DNA from: a virus
Reading direction: 5' to 3' (one strand)
DNA length: 21,166 bases
IMG/VR virus record: IMGVR_UViG_3300033148_007126
Span: 1 to 21,166 of that record
In this document: positions 7,293-15,102 of the stretch, piece by piece
How positions within the stretch are numbered: position 1 is the first letter of the stretch
Layout: each line of letters begins with the position of its first letter
Position numbers and translations under genes: made by a program
The notes under the pieces: generated by a model
What the model was told of the DNA's origin: nothing
The model's database searches: none
What the model saw: only the letters and a program-made list of their open reading frames with translations

Positions 7293-8127
7293 AATCTACT
7301 CCTTGTATGATTTTTGTGTTTTCTAAAATATAAATGTAATTCTGATCATAGGGAGTGGAATATACTCCAAACCCCGCCTTAATAGTTGAATTTTTCTGCT
7401 GTGTCCTCCGCTTAATGTTGGTCAATAAATCTGGGTCTTCATCTAACTGTTTCTGGTTTATCGCAAAATAATACTCCTTCTCGTTTATATGTTCAAGCGG
7501 GAAAAACATCTGATCTGTCATCTTTTCAATTGTTCCCACTCCTATTGTTGATATCCGCGATATTCCATCTGAGTCTAAAAAACTAGAAAAATTGGCGGGC
7601 GTATTTTTGTAGACATTCAACATATGAAAAGTTGTTGCGATTACTGAATTTATCTTTTGATAATATTGAGAAAGGGGAATGTTCCCTATGACCCTCTCAA
7701 TCTCGCTATTGGAAGCAACGTAAAGTCTCCGGAAAACCCCAGAGCGAGCATACTGCTGAAAGACATTGAAAGTTATTCTATCCAACGTCTGCACCAACTC
7801 AGAAGAGGCAGCAAGATCAGGTTTCACATAGATAAGTTCAATTGGGTTCCCTCCTACACACTCTAAAATCCGCAATGCAGCAGAAGATATCTTTCCTCCG
7901 CCGCCCACAACCAGCACAACGTCGCCTTCAATCTTTTTAAGAGAGTTGATGACTTTCGCTGGCAACTTGCTTTCGTAGTGTTCTGGATCGTCGCGCTTGG
8001 CAATAGAAAAACAGTTCTTTTGCTTAGGAAGGTTTGTGTCAACCTTATACACAGTATAGGGGTCATGCTCCCCCAGCAAATCAGCAATTGCGCAACCCGC
8101 GTTACCAAGTCCTATTATATTAATCAT
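7282..8127 (-). CDS. Divergent FtsZ/tubulin-like GTPase-fold protein
   Basis: The order of elements follows FtsZ/tubulin. There is an N-terminal nucleotide-binding loop INIIGLGNAGCAIADLL (2-18) and VDTN at 29-32, like the FtsZ NTD loop. A signature-like VVGGGGKISSAALRIL (73-88) stands where the family has GGGTGTG. RLYVASNSEIERVI (134-147) is followed by a helix, like the FtsZ IPNDRLL region. FSSFLDSDGISRISTIGVGTI (180-200) stands where the catalytic T7 loop NxDFxD and MGTG would be. Both the tubulin signature and the T7 acidic pair are degenerate. At 281 residues it is shorter than FtsZ (about 380) or phage PhuZ (about 315). ATG at 8127 overlaps the polymerase TGA by 4 nt. A perfect promoter (8229-8257) lies within the end of the polymerase gene. 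A plain Rossmann NAD-binding protein is the alternative, but the second half argues against it. Confidence 0.6.
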   Translation of the reverse strand: MINIIGLGNAGCAIADLLGEHDPYTVYKVDTNLPKQKNCFSIAKRDDPEHYESKLPAKVINSLKKIEGDVVLVVGGGGKISSAALRILECVGGNPIELIYVKPDLAASSELVQTLDRITFNVFQQYARSGVFRRLYVASNSEIERVIGNIPLSQYYQKINSVIATTFHMLNVYKNTPANFSSFLDSDGISRISTIGVGTIEKMTDQMFFPLEHINEKEYYFAINQKQLDEDPDLLTNIKRRTQQKNSTIKAGFGVYSTPYDQNYIYILENTKIIQGVDYDE

Positions 8128-9389
8128 ACTCTGATCTCCCTCATCCTTCCGAAATCTTTTCCTGCCCTTACTCCAACCATATATTTCCCGAAACGATTTG
8201 ACGCAAATATGTTTTTGATCTCTGGTATATTATACCGCTCTTCGGCGGGAATGTCAAGCACAAAACTGTCGTGAATCAAAAAAACTATTTTTGACGACGT
8301 TTCCCTAATAAACTCATGTACTTTGAGCACTTGCTCTAAAACTAGATCACTGGTCACGCTCTGAACCAAGTAGTTAAGAGCATAATGCTCGCGCGCTTCT
8401 ATTTCTCTGCCGAATGGAGTCGTAACCTTCATGCCATCCCAATACTTAGACAACACTTCATCACGATTATACGCCTTATTCAAAAGATGGTCTTTAGATT
8501 CGGGGTTGTACAACCAGGCGAACACTCGCTTCTTTGCTTCCTCTCGATCCTGTAATCCGCTGAACACGTTCTGTATATTCCAGTTATGTACGTCCTCCTG
8601 CGGTTGCTCTTCCCCCAATAATGCAAGAAGTGTTCTCAACTCTGCTGCGTTATAATCGAACTCCACAAAAAAATCATTAGTAGGTTTAAGCACCTTTCTA
8701 AAATTTTTGGGAAGGTTTAGGATAGGAAAACTACCCTTCTCTAGCGTAAGGCGACCGGTGATCGAACCATGTTGATTATACGTAACTGTGTTGCTCACGC
8801 TAGTCAACTTTTTCAAGTTCTGTCTCACGACAAGCGAAGATATCTCATCTTTCATAGCACCAAGATCAATGCTTAGAGAGTTGCTTCTTATCTCCGCAAA
8901 AAGTTTTTCTAAACTTAGTATTTTTTCATAGTTTAAAGGTCTATCTGTGTTATGAAAAATCCACTCTATTATGTCACACTTAACTTGTGAATACTCTTTC
9001 AAAAACCATTGCGGAAGAACATCATATGCGCATACATTATCGAGATCTACTTTAGAAATCACCAAAGCATTTTGAAATGCCGCCTTTCTATCTTGCAGTT
9101 TCCCCCACTCTTCTTTCAGGTGGTCTGGGCATGCTTCCGTCAAGGACTTACCCGAAGTATACAACTCTACATATTCAATATCATCATCGTGGAACCCGGG
9201 TTTGTAGTCCCAAGTAACGCATTGTTTTTCTGTTCTTTCCTCTTTGATATCCCCGTCATAATAATATCCTAAACATTCCTTTTTTAGATCTAAAACAGTA
9301 AAGACATTCCCCACTTCATCCTCTTTTCCTTTTAAATCTGAAGGATCCTTTCCGAAATTCTTCAATTTGCAAATACTCGCCTGGTGCAC
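8124..9389 (-). CDS. polA: DNA polymerase, family A, polymerase domain only
   Basis: The Pol I polymerase motifs are present in order. TGRLT is at 211-215. Motif A FVEFDYNAAELR is at 241-252 with catalytic Asp245. The O-helix has Arg282, Lys286, Phe290 and Tyr294 at the exact 4-residue spacing of Pol I Arg754/Lys758/Phe762/Tyr766. NYLVQSVTSDL at 339-349 matches the AxMQGTAADL region, and motif C LIHDSF at 371-376 carries Asp374. Motif C has HDS instead of the usual HDE. There is no 3'-5' exonuclease domain: only about 200 residues precede the palm, and they show no DIE-type exonuclease motif. The GTG start at 9389 has AAGGAAG 6 nt upstream, inside the preceding gene, which it overlaps by 74 nt. 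No in-frame Met offers a better start. Transcription probably starts at the embedded promoter 9581-9609. Confidence 0.93.
   Translation of the reverse strand: MHQASICKLKNFGKDPSDLKGKEDEVGNVFTVLDLKKECLGYYYDGDIKEERTEKQCVTWDYKPGFHDDDIEYVELYTSGKSLTEACPDHLKEEWGKLQDRKAAFQNALVISKVDLDNVCAYDVLPQWFLKEYSQVKCDIIEWIFHNTDRPLNYEKILSLEKLFAEIRSNSLSIDLGAMKDEISSLVVRQNLKKLTSVSNTVTYNQHGSITGRLTLEKGSFPILNLPKNFRKVLKPTNDFFVEFDYNAAELRTLLALLGEEQPQEDVHNWNIQNVFSGLQDREEAKKRVFAWLYNPESKDHLLNKAYNRDEVLSKYWDGMKVTTPFGREIEAREHYALNYLVQSVTSDLVLEQVLKVHEFIRETSSKIVFLIHDSFVLDIPAEERYNIPEIKNIFASNRFGKYMVGVRAGKDFGRMREIRV
8229..8257 (-). promoter_or_regulatory. Perfect-consensus sigma70 promoter inside polA
   Basis: TTGACA (8257-8252), a 17-nt spacer and TATAAT (8234-8229) match consensus at all twelve positions. 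It is wholly inside the C-terminal coding part of the polymerase gene. RNA starting near 8222 would carry about 95 nt of leader before the FtsZ-like ATG at 8127. It would allow the FtsZ-like and 94-residue genes to be expressed apart from the polymerase. Confidence 0.88.
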
Positions 9390-10533
9390 GTTTTACTTCC
9401 TTGTTGATAAACTTGAGCGCCGCCTGCTCTCCAGAATATATTAAAAAATCACTCGCACGTTGGACCACATGGTCAAACTTGTGTTGATCCCAATCTCTAT
9501 TAGTTTCTTTCGCGCGCAGGTAGAGACACAGGCGCACCCAAAAAAGGTTGGTGTATTTTCTCGCATATTCGTCACGTGTTATTATAGCACGGGTGCGCAC
9601 CGCTGTCAAGCTAATATTCCCGGAGGGTCCGGCGCCGAGGATTGGCGAGCGGATCTTCGGAAAAGACTGAACAAAAAAATTATAAAAATCAAACAGATAT
9701 ACTTTTAAAGTTGGAATATCGAAGAAGGAAGACTTATAGTAGTAGGTGTCAAACATAGTATTCAAATTAATTGAATAAGAATTCATAAATTTCTTTATCG
9801 CATAGGACCCAACATCAGCGATGAGGCGCCATGGGGCGTTCATGTCCACCGCGAAACCATTTCGATTGGCGATTTCACGATACAATTCAAAATTAACATT
9901 ATTAATAAACTCAAGTATTTTAGGAATGTCGTCTCCATGAGGTTTTTCTGCGAACTCTATAACCAATCCGCTAGTAAGGGGAGAAGAATATTTGCTGGTG
10001 ATGTATTCTGTCCTCGTAAAAGGAATCTCCAAAGACGCTCTATGAACGAATCTCGTAAACGCAGTAATAAAATCATCAAAATCTTCTATCTCGTCTAGAC
10101 GAGAAGGTTGAGAAATGAAAGGAAACAAAAAACTATTATAATAATCTTGTACATAAGAACCGTAATTATCATTAGTGCTGATCCATGCTCTTGTTGGTTC
10201 AAAGCGATCCTCAAACGGAGTTCCATCTATATTGATAAAATGATTTTGGCTTTCTTGCAACAGCATATCTTCTCGAAAAGATTCATACGCATCCGCAACA
10301 AAGTTGAGAACAAAGTAAGATCGGTCTTTTATATTATTTAACTGCTTAAGAAATGCTTCCGAAGGATATACAACATCTCCCTCTTGACTAACACGTCCAA
10401 ACAATATTTCATTATACCAAAAATCAATTTTTCTGTAGTCTCTTATGCCGGGAGGATAATTGTTGGCATATTTTTGACGTTCAAAAAATGCTTCTTGAGC
10501 AAGACTATTGTTTGATCCAACGCTTAGTTTCAT
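9316..10533 (-). CDS. Unknown 405-residue protein, probably structural (baseplate region)
   Basis: I do not recognise a family. The protein is rich in aromatic residues and asparagine (FLFPFISQPS, YYYKSSFFDIPTLKVYLFDFYNFF), with a basic C-terminus FRFKRKRG. There is no signal peptide, membrane helix or enzyme motif. It follows the large hub-like gene by 33 nt and is the last gene of the tail block, so a baseplate or tail-fibre-attachment role is plausible. ATG at 10533 has AGAGG about 4 nt upstream. Its 3' part is doubly used: it contains the perfect polymerase promoter (9581-9609), and its last 74 nt overlap the polymerase coding region and carry that gene's ribosome binding site. Confidence 0.85.
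   Translation of the reverse strand: MKLSVGSNNSLAQEAFFERQKYANNYPPGIRDYRKIDFWYNEILFGRVSQEGDVVYPSEAFLKQLNNIKDRSYFVLNFVADAYESFREDMLLQESQNHFINIDGTPFEDRFEPTRAWISTNDNYGSYVQDYYNSFLFPFISQPSRLDEIEDFDDFITAFTRFVHRASLEIPFTRTEYITSKYSSPLTSGLVIEFAEKPHGDDIPKILEFINNVNFELYREIANRNGFAVDMNAPWRLIADVGSYAIKKFMNSYSINLNTMFDTYYYKSSFFDIPTLKVYLFDFYNFFVQSFPKIRSPILGAGPSGNISLTAVRTRAIITRDEYARKYTNLFWVRLCLYLRAKETNRDWDQHKFDHVVQRASDFLIYSGEQAALKFINKEVKRAPGEYLQIEEFRKGSFRFKRKRG
9581..9609 (-). promoter_or_regulatory. Perfect-consensus sigma70 promoter for polA, inside the upstream gene
   Basis: TTGACA (9609-9604), a 17-nt spacer and TATAAT (9586-9581) match all twelve consensus positions, with TG one base before the -10 box (extended -10). 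The spacer contains the perfect 10-bp palindrome GGTGCGCACC (9592-9601). RNA starting near 9574 would have a leader of about 185 nt before the polymerase GTG at 9389. The promoter encodes the VRTRAII segment of the 405-residue protein. Confidence 0.88.
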
Positions 10534-10566
10534 TTTCCTCTTCTTCCTTTAGCGACCTATGCGGTT

Positions 10567-13500
10567 TCATGATTGCGGAGTGGTTACGTTTGGCGTTGAA
10601 TCAATCCTCTGCTCGCTATTTGTAACCCCTCTTCCTGACCTTAGTTCCTGAATAGGTTCCCCAGCGCCAACTGCCCCAGAATCTGGCAGGTATCCGTAAT
10701 TCTGAAAAATACATTTTAGCGTAGTCTCCAACTTTCCTTCAGATATGCCTGTGGATACCTTGGTAATTATATAGAACCCACCTATGCCCAGTGAGCGCGC
10801 AATCGAATATCTCTCAACAGATGTCCCCAACCCGATGTTTGTTGGATTGATATAGACATATTGACCGGGTTGGAAAAACCCACTGCCAAAAAGAGTTACG
10901 GTAGCGTTATAGGGTTCTTGGAGAATTCCTATTCCGGCGCCGCCTTGCCTATATGCGCGCATGATATTAGCATCTCTAATTCTCTTTCCAGATTCTCTTT
11001 CCAAAACAATCTTCTTGACGAGACCTTTCGATGCGCCGATCTTCAAGTGATACACTCCTTCGCTAGCGTTTTCCAACTCATCTACTTTTTGAGAAGCAAA
11101 CGGTAACCGCGATCCATGAAGAATAAAAAACTGCCTGTTATTGGTACCTCTGTTTGTATTGGGGTCAAGAGTCGAAGTCTTAATAAAAAGGTTACTTTCA
11201 CCATCGCCGTCGCCATCGCCTTGATTGTTTGTCTTTTCATACACCAGTTGACTGCGGCGCAGGTGTGGATTCTCTCCTGCCACAACGCCCACCTTCACGC
11301 GTGTTCTTTCCTTCAAAGACCTTCTTATATCTGCGCCGATGGATATATTTTCAGCACTCTCAAGTGTACTCACAACCAACTTTGTCAGAAGAGATTGAAT
11401 AAATTGCTTAAAAGTAAAAACTGTATCCCCGTTAACAATCTCGTCCGTAAACCACATGGTGTAAGCATCAAATGAGATTGGAAGATTTGCCATGTTACGG
11501 CTTACTACCAGTTCAGTCCCTCTCCTGATCACAGTTTCCTTGATTTCTTCAGTGACTCTTCCCTGCTCTTCCTCCGAAATAGGACCTTCTTGCAGCGCCT
11601 CGCCCGTCTTTGTATCTACAATATTAGCCACTCTTCCATAATCAAGAAAAGATAAATCACCTAAAACTATTTCAAATTTATCAACATCGTTGGCATCCTT
11701 ATCCGGCAATACTCCTGCATAAAAATTAATCAGATCACCTAAGTAGAAAAACGTAACACGGATTAGTCCTTCTTTTTTTGCTTTCTTGGCGCCAAAAGCA
11801 ACATCCATTTTCTTTTTAATCTTTTCCCCATCGATATCTGTTAATTCTGGATCATCCTTATCTTCCACCTGAAGGTGTCTCAGGGTATTCTCGTCAGGCG
11901 AGGGTAACACTTCTGTCACATAGGCAGACTCCGTTGCGTCTGGACCGCTCACCGTGTCCGCAGAGATGAGGTTTGGAGGCAAACTGTTTTCTGCATAAAG
12001 TTGTTCCTCGACATCTACAAATAACAACTTGTTTTTGTTAATTAAATACTGGGTAAACTTCCCGTACAAAGAGAGTGTCAAACTCTTTGTTAGTGAAGCA
12101 GCCTTTTCTTCTAGTTTAGATATCTCTTCGTCGATTTTCTCAGACTTCTTGTCAAGCGCCCTTTGCTGTCTCCTCGTGACACCTCGGTCTTCATAGCAAG
12201 CAAATGGTCCGACGGGACTTGAGATAGAAGATTCTAAACTTTCTATCTCTTTCTTCTTCTGCTCAAGTTCTTTAAATATGTCGGCATTCTTTCCTTCAGC
12301 AGTTAGGTTGAATATGTTAGAGCGGTAATCACTCATAATTCCTTCGTACCGTGCCACGTACTCGATATCTAAATCAATAGTACCTTCCTCTCTAAAGTTA
12401 AACTTATGACTAACCAACGTCAAGTCTAAGAGTGCCCGGCTATTATCTACCGCGTTTCGAAAAGGTTCGCTAAGAGTACTATTGACTCCATATTTCCAAC
12501 CAACTTCCACCATAAGAGAAAACCCAGATTTATTTTCATCATCATTTCTTTTTTGTGGTTTAGCAGTCCATTCTTCTGCCTGCGCAGGGGTCAAATCTGT
12601 TTTTAGAAAAGTATCAACATCTGGAATGCCAGTTGGACACTCTCTGTCTGGACCTGGTTGTCTCTCGCTCCGCACAATTAGATCATACCACCTGATATCG
12701 TCCTCTCCTTCCGCACCATGATTAATGTGCGCGCTCGTGGCCAATTCTGATATAGACTGAAAATGCAATTTGAGAGTTGCCACTAGGGTGCGCGGAGCGC
12801 TGTAAAGGTTAGTCCCCGTTGTCTGCCAGTTAAATTGCTTGAATCCCACTCCCTGCCCATTCGAACCCAAAATATCTTTAAGGGGTTCATCTTTTTTTAA
12901 ATTATAGGTCCATCTCAAGTGATCTAAGAATTGAAATTCTGTTAGTTTTTTACCCTTTCTCTTGCAAACACGAAAATAAGGAGTCAACTGACTAAGCTCA
13001 AATGGCGTTGCATTCATCAGTGGTCCCAATTTAGAACTGCTAGTAAGTTTGTTGATCAAATTTCCCTTATAGTTGGATACCAATATCAAGTTCTGGAGAG
13101 TAGTGCTAGCGCCTGGGAGCGTATTTCGACGCTCTCCTGTTAAGACTTTTTCGGCCCCTCTGGTCGGTCTCTGATCTAGATCAGAAAATGCTAAAAAATT
13201 AGCAGCAATATAATTTTGATCTGTCTGCTTTGCTAGTTTTTCTTTCCATGCAGGCTCGCCAACCTTTTCTTTTTTGTCAGCAACAGTCTTTCTAGATGGA
13301 ACACCCTTCCTTCTCTTGGCACCGCGTATTTCTTCAACGGCTCTATCGTCTATCTTTTTGATAATCCGTTGCCCGGGTTCGCGCCCTTTTCGTTTCTCTC
13401 CGGTGAAAGGATCGAGGAAGTCCGTAAAGTACTTCGCGGTGCGCTCAAGTCTACGCGCTTCAATCGCCTTGAGTTCTTTTTGGTAATACTGCTCGCGAGT

Positions 13501-13602
13501 TAGTCCTTTTCGATTGAGGGTTTTAACCTCCTTCTGTTTTGGAGGTTCAGGGTTGTTGACTACAGGACTCTCTGAGGTGCCGTGCTTATCGAAGGTGGCC
13601 AT
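10567..13602 (-). CDS. Large virion protein, probable baseplate hub component (1011 residues)
   Basis: It is the largest gene of the window and lies between the LysM wedge gene and the 405-residue gene, in the baseplate block. The first 130 residues are highly charged and probably disordered (many Lys, Arg, Glu). A beta-rich part at about 265-425 includes LVATLKLHFQSISELA and LDLTLVSHKFNFREEGTIDLDIEY, a pattern I associate with T4-type baseplate and hub proteins. A coiled coil follows at about 440-505 (KELEQKKKEIESLE, KKSEKIDEEISKLEEKA). The C-terminal 150 residues again look like a beta domain (FFQPGQYVYINPT, GGFYIITKVSTGI), recalling a late hub domain. A Ser/Thr/Gly-rich tail ends the protein. 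No lysozyme or peptidase motif is visible. ATG at 13602 has GAGGGGG about 10 nt upstream and starts 3 nt after the LysM gene stop. Confidence 0.75.
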   Translation of the reverse strand: MATFDKHGTSESPVVNNPEPPKQKEVKTLNRKGLTREQYYQKELKAIEARRLERTAKYFTDFLDPFTGEKRKGREPGQRIIKKIDDRAVEEIRGAKRRKGVPSRKTVADKKEKVGEPAWKEKLAKQTDQNYIAANFLAFSDLDQRPTRGAEKVLTGERRNTLPGASTTLQNLILVSNYKGNLINKLTSSSKLGPLMNATPFELSQLTPYFRVCKRKGKKLTEFQFLDHLRWTYNLKKDEPLKDILGSNGQGVGFKQFNWQTTGTNLYSAPRTLVATLKLHFQSISELATSAHINHGAEGEDDIRWYDLIVRSERQPGPDRECPTGIPDVDTFLKTDLTPAQAEEWTAKPQKRNDDENKSGFSLMVEVGWKYGVNSTLSEPFRNAVDNSRALLDLTLVSHKFNFREEGTIDLDIEYVARYEGIMSDYRSNIFNLTAEGKNADIFKELEQKKKEIESLESSISSPVGPFACYEDRGVTRRQQRALDKKSEKIDEEISKLEEKAASLTKSLTLSLYGKFTQYLINKNKLLFVDVEEQLYAENSLPPNLISADTVSGPDATESAYVTEVLPSPDENTLRHLQVEDKDDPELTDIDGEKIKKKMDVAFGAKKAKKEGLIRVTFFYLGDLINFYAGVLPDKDANDVDKFEIVLGDLSFLDYGRVANIVDTKTGEALQEGPISEEEQGRVTEEIKETVIRRGTELVVSRNMANLPISFDAYTMWFTDEIVNGDTVFTFKQFIQSLLTKLVVSTLESAENISIGADIRRSLKERTRVKVGVVAGENPHLRRSQLVYEKTNNQGDGDGDGESNLFIKTSTLDPNTNRGTNNRQFFILHGSRLPFASQKVDELENASEGVYHLKIGASKGLVKKIVLERESGKRIRDANIMRAYRQGGAGIGILQEPYNATVTLFGSGFFQPGQYVYINPTNIGLGTSVERYSIARSLGIGGFYIITKVSTGISEGKLETTLKCIFQNYGYLPDSGAVGAGEPIQELRSGRGVTNSEQRIDSTPNVTTPQS

Positions 13603-13605
13603 AAA

Positions 13606-13950
13606 TCATGACCCCCTCATAAACATTGGCAAAACTGCGTCTAGCGGCAATGGAATCTGGATCACTTGTCCTGTAGACACGTGTGATTCTGTTGGGGTCT
13701 GATTATACCAGGCAATAATCCACCATAAAGTAGAATCATTATAGAAGTTGTGCGCTAATTTGAAAAACCGGTCACCTGCTTTCCACGTGTGGTCGACCTC
13801 ATTTATGCTCCCTATCTCTCTGTCCGTAGGAAAATGAGTCTCGGGAGTCTTATATTGTCTAATAAAACTTATGCCCCTCTTCTTCAAGAGAGAGCGATAC
13901 ATAGGTAAATCGTTTATTGCTGCCATTCTATTGTCATATCGAGAAGTCAT
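13606..13950 (-). CDS. Baseplate wedge protein with LysM-like domain, T4 gp53-like
   Basis: This is a 114-residue protein. The N-terminal half (YDNRMAAINDLPMYRSLLKKRGISFIRQYKTP) is followed by a LysM-like fold at about 55-103. That fold runs WKAGDRFFKLAHNFYNDSTLWWIIAWYNQ then TGQVIQIPLP, with the typical G-D-x-x-x-x-L-A and the closing hydrophobic strand. T4 gp53 combines an N-terminal part with a LysM domain and joins baseplate wedges, so the same role is inferred; small LysM proteins also sit at the tube/baseplate junction in other phages. ATG at 13950 has only a weak AGGA upstream, 30 nt after the preceding gene. Confidence 0.8.
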   Translation of the reverse strand: MTSRYDNRMAAINDLPMYRSLLKKRGISFIRQYKTPETHFPTDREIGSINEVDHTWKAGDRFFKLAHNFYNDSTLWWIIAWYNQTPTESHVSTGQVIQIPLPLDAVLPMFMRGS

Positions 13951-13980
13951 ATAAAGTATATCCTATAAGTTATCCGCTGC

Positions 13981-15081
13981 TCACGGTTCTGTGCCACCGA
14001 AAAACTTTACACCATCTCTTACGGGTTGAAGAAGTTTCCCTGCTCTTACTTGGATTTTTCTTTTTGCCAATTGAGACTGGAGATCCAGAAAAGAGCGCCA
14101 ATCTGCTTGCCTTACTTTGGGTCCGCTTCTTCTTTGGGCATCTAAAGTAAATGGAGCGTTATCTCCTCCATACGGAAAACGATTCTCACTGCCGCCGGCA
14201 GCTTTATGACGAAGTTTGGCGTTCCCTTGCCCATCCATTTCCCAACCCAAAGGAGTGTCGTGTAAGACTGTAAAAGTAATTTGAGCGCTCAGTACTTTAG
14301 GATATATCTCACCCCAATACATAGCGGTGGCCGGGCTTGCTTGGATATTTCGCACCTCTCCTCCAAGGTGCTGATTAAAACTTTGTCCTCCAATAAGGGC
14401 CCCGGGATCAAAAACTCCGTATTCTAATCTTGGCAAGTAAGTGAATCCCTCGATGATGCCTGAGAGTCCTGCCTCTACTGCGGGGCCGTCCATGCCACTA
14501 TGTAGCGAACGCCCGGGCTGCACAATCAAATTGCCCATTTTGACCTTAAAGATTGGTCCAGACTTCATTGTCGTGGCGCCACCTGTGCCGGCCGTTGAGT
14601 TGTCGTATACCGGATAGAGCATTTGGATCAAGCTATTCGCCTTTGCCATGTTTTCTTTTGCCTCGTCAAGTCCGCTGGATGGCATATCCCAGGACAAAGT
14701 AATAACTCTTCCGGTTCTCTTATAGGTTGCAATTGGATCCATCCTTCCGAAAACTGATTCTTTTTGATATTCTGCCGTGAAAACATCTTGGAAATCGGTC
14801 AGAAACAACTTAAAGAAAATGTTTCTTTTTGTGGGAATATGATATATCTCAATATATTGCTTTTTAGTATTTGCTAGATGGTCTGTAGGATCGTTGAAGG
14901 GGGCATAAAACCTATCTCTACTGCTTTCATTATCACTACTTACTTTGAAAATGGGCTGAGGAAGTTTGTTGCCAGGTTCTAAACCTGCTTCGCGGGGCTG
15001 GTCCTGCTTGCGCGCTGTGTCTTCAGCACCTTTGCCTGCCATAAACTCTTCTTTGCTTATTTCTCTTCTTTCGTTTGCCAT
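13981..15081 (-). CDS. Virion protein, probable baseplate or tail-tube-junction component
   Basis: This 366-residue protein has a charged, probably disordered N-terminus (1-50) and then a beta-rich body. A distinctive stretch at 105-160 reads YQKESVFGRMDPIATYKR and then GRVITLSWDMPS. It continues with a helix of the kind AKENMAKANSLIQMLYPVY. I associate this pattern with phage baseplate and tube-end proteins, but cannot name the T4 counterpart. The middle contains GLSGIIEGFTYLPRLEYGVF and later LSAQITFTVLHDTPLGWE, both beta-strand-like. It follows the tape measure gene, the normal place for proteins that cap or start the tube on the baseplate. ATG at 15081 has AGAGG 8 nt upstream. Confidence 0.75.
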   Translation of the reverse strand: MANERREISKEEFMAGKGAEDTARKQDQPREAGLEPGNKLPQPIFKVSSDNESSRDRFYAPFNDPTDHLANTKKQYIEIYHIPTKRNIFFKLFLTDFQDVFTAEYQKESVFGRMDPIATYKRTGRVITLSWDMPSSGLDEAKENMAKANSLIQMLYPVYDNSTAGTGGATTMKSGPIFKVKMGNLIVQPGRSLHSGMDGPAVEAGLSGIIEGFTYLPRLEYGVFDPGALIGGQSFNQHLGGEVRNIQASPATAMYWGEIYPKVLSAQITFTVLHDTPLGWEMDGQGNAKLRHKAAGGSENRFPYGGDNAPFTLDAQRRSGPKVRQADWRSFLDLQSQLAKRKIQVRAGKLLQPVRDGVKFFGGTEP

Positions 15082-15102
15082 TTCAAAAACCTCTTTTTAT
15101 GC

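Noticed and set aside
8763-8815. TTGACT and TATAAT pair inside polA
   Set aside because: The spacer is 21 nt, too long for a normal sigma70 promoter.
13733-13761. TTTTCA-N17-TATAAT inside the LysM gene
   Set aside because: The -10 box is perfect but the -35 box matches only four of six positions, and such half-matches are expected in AT-leaning sequence.
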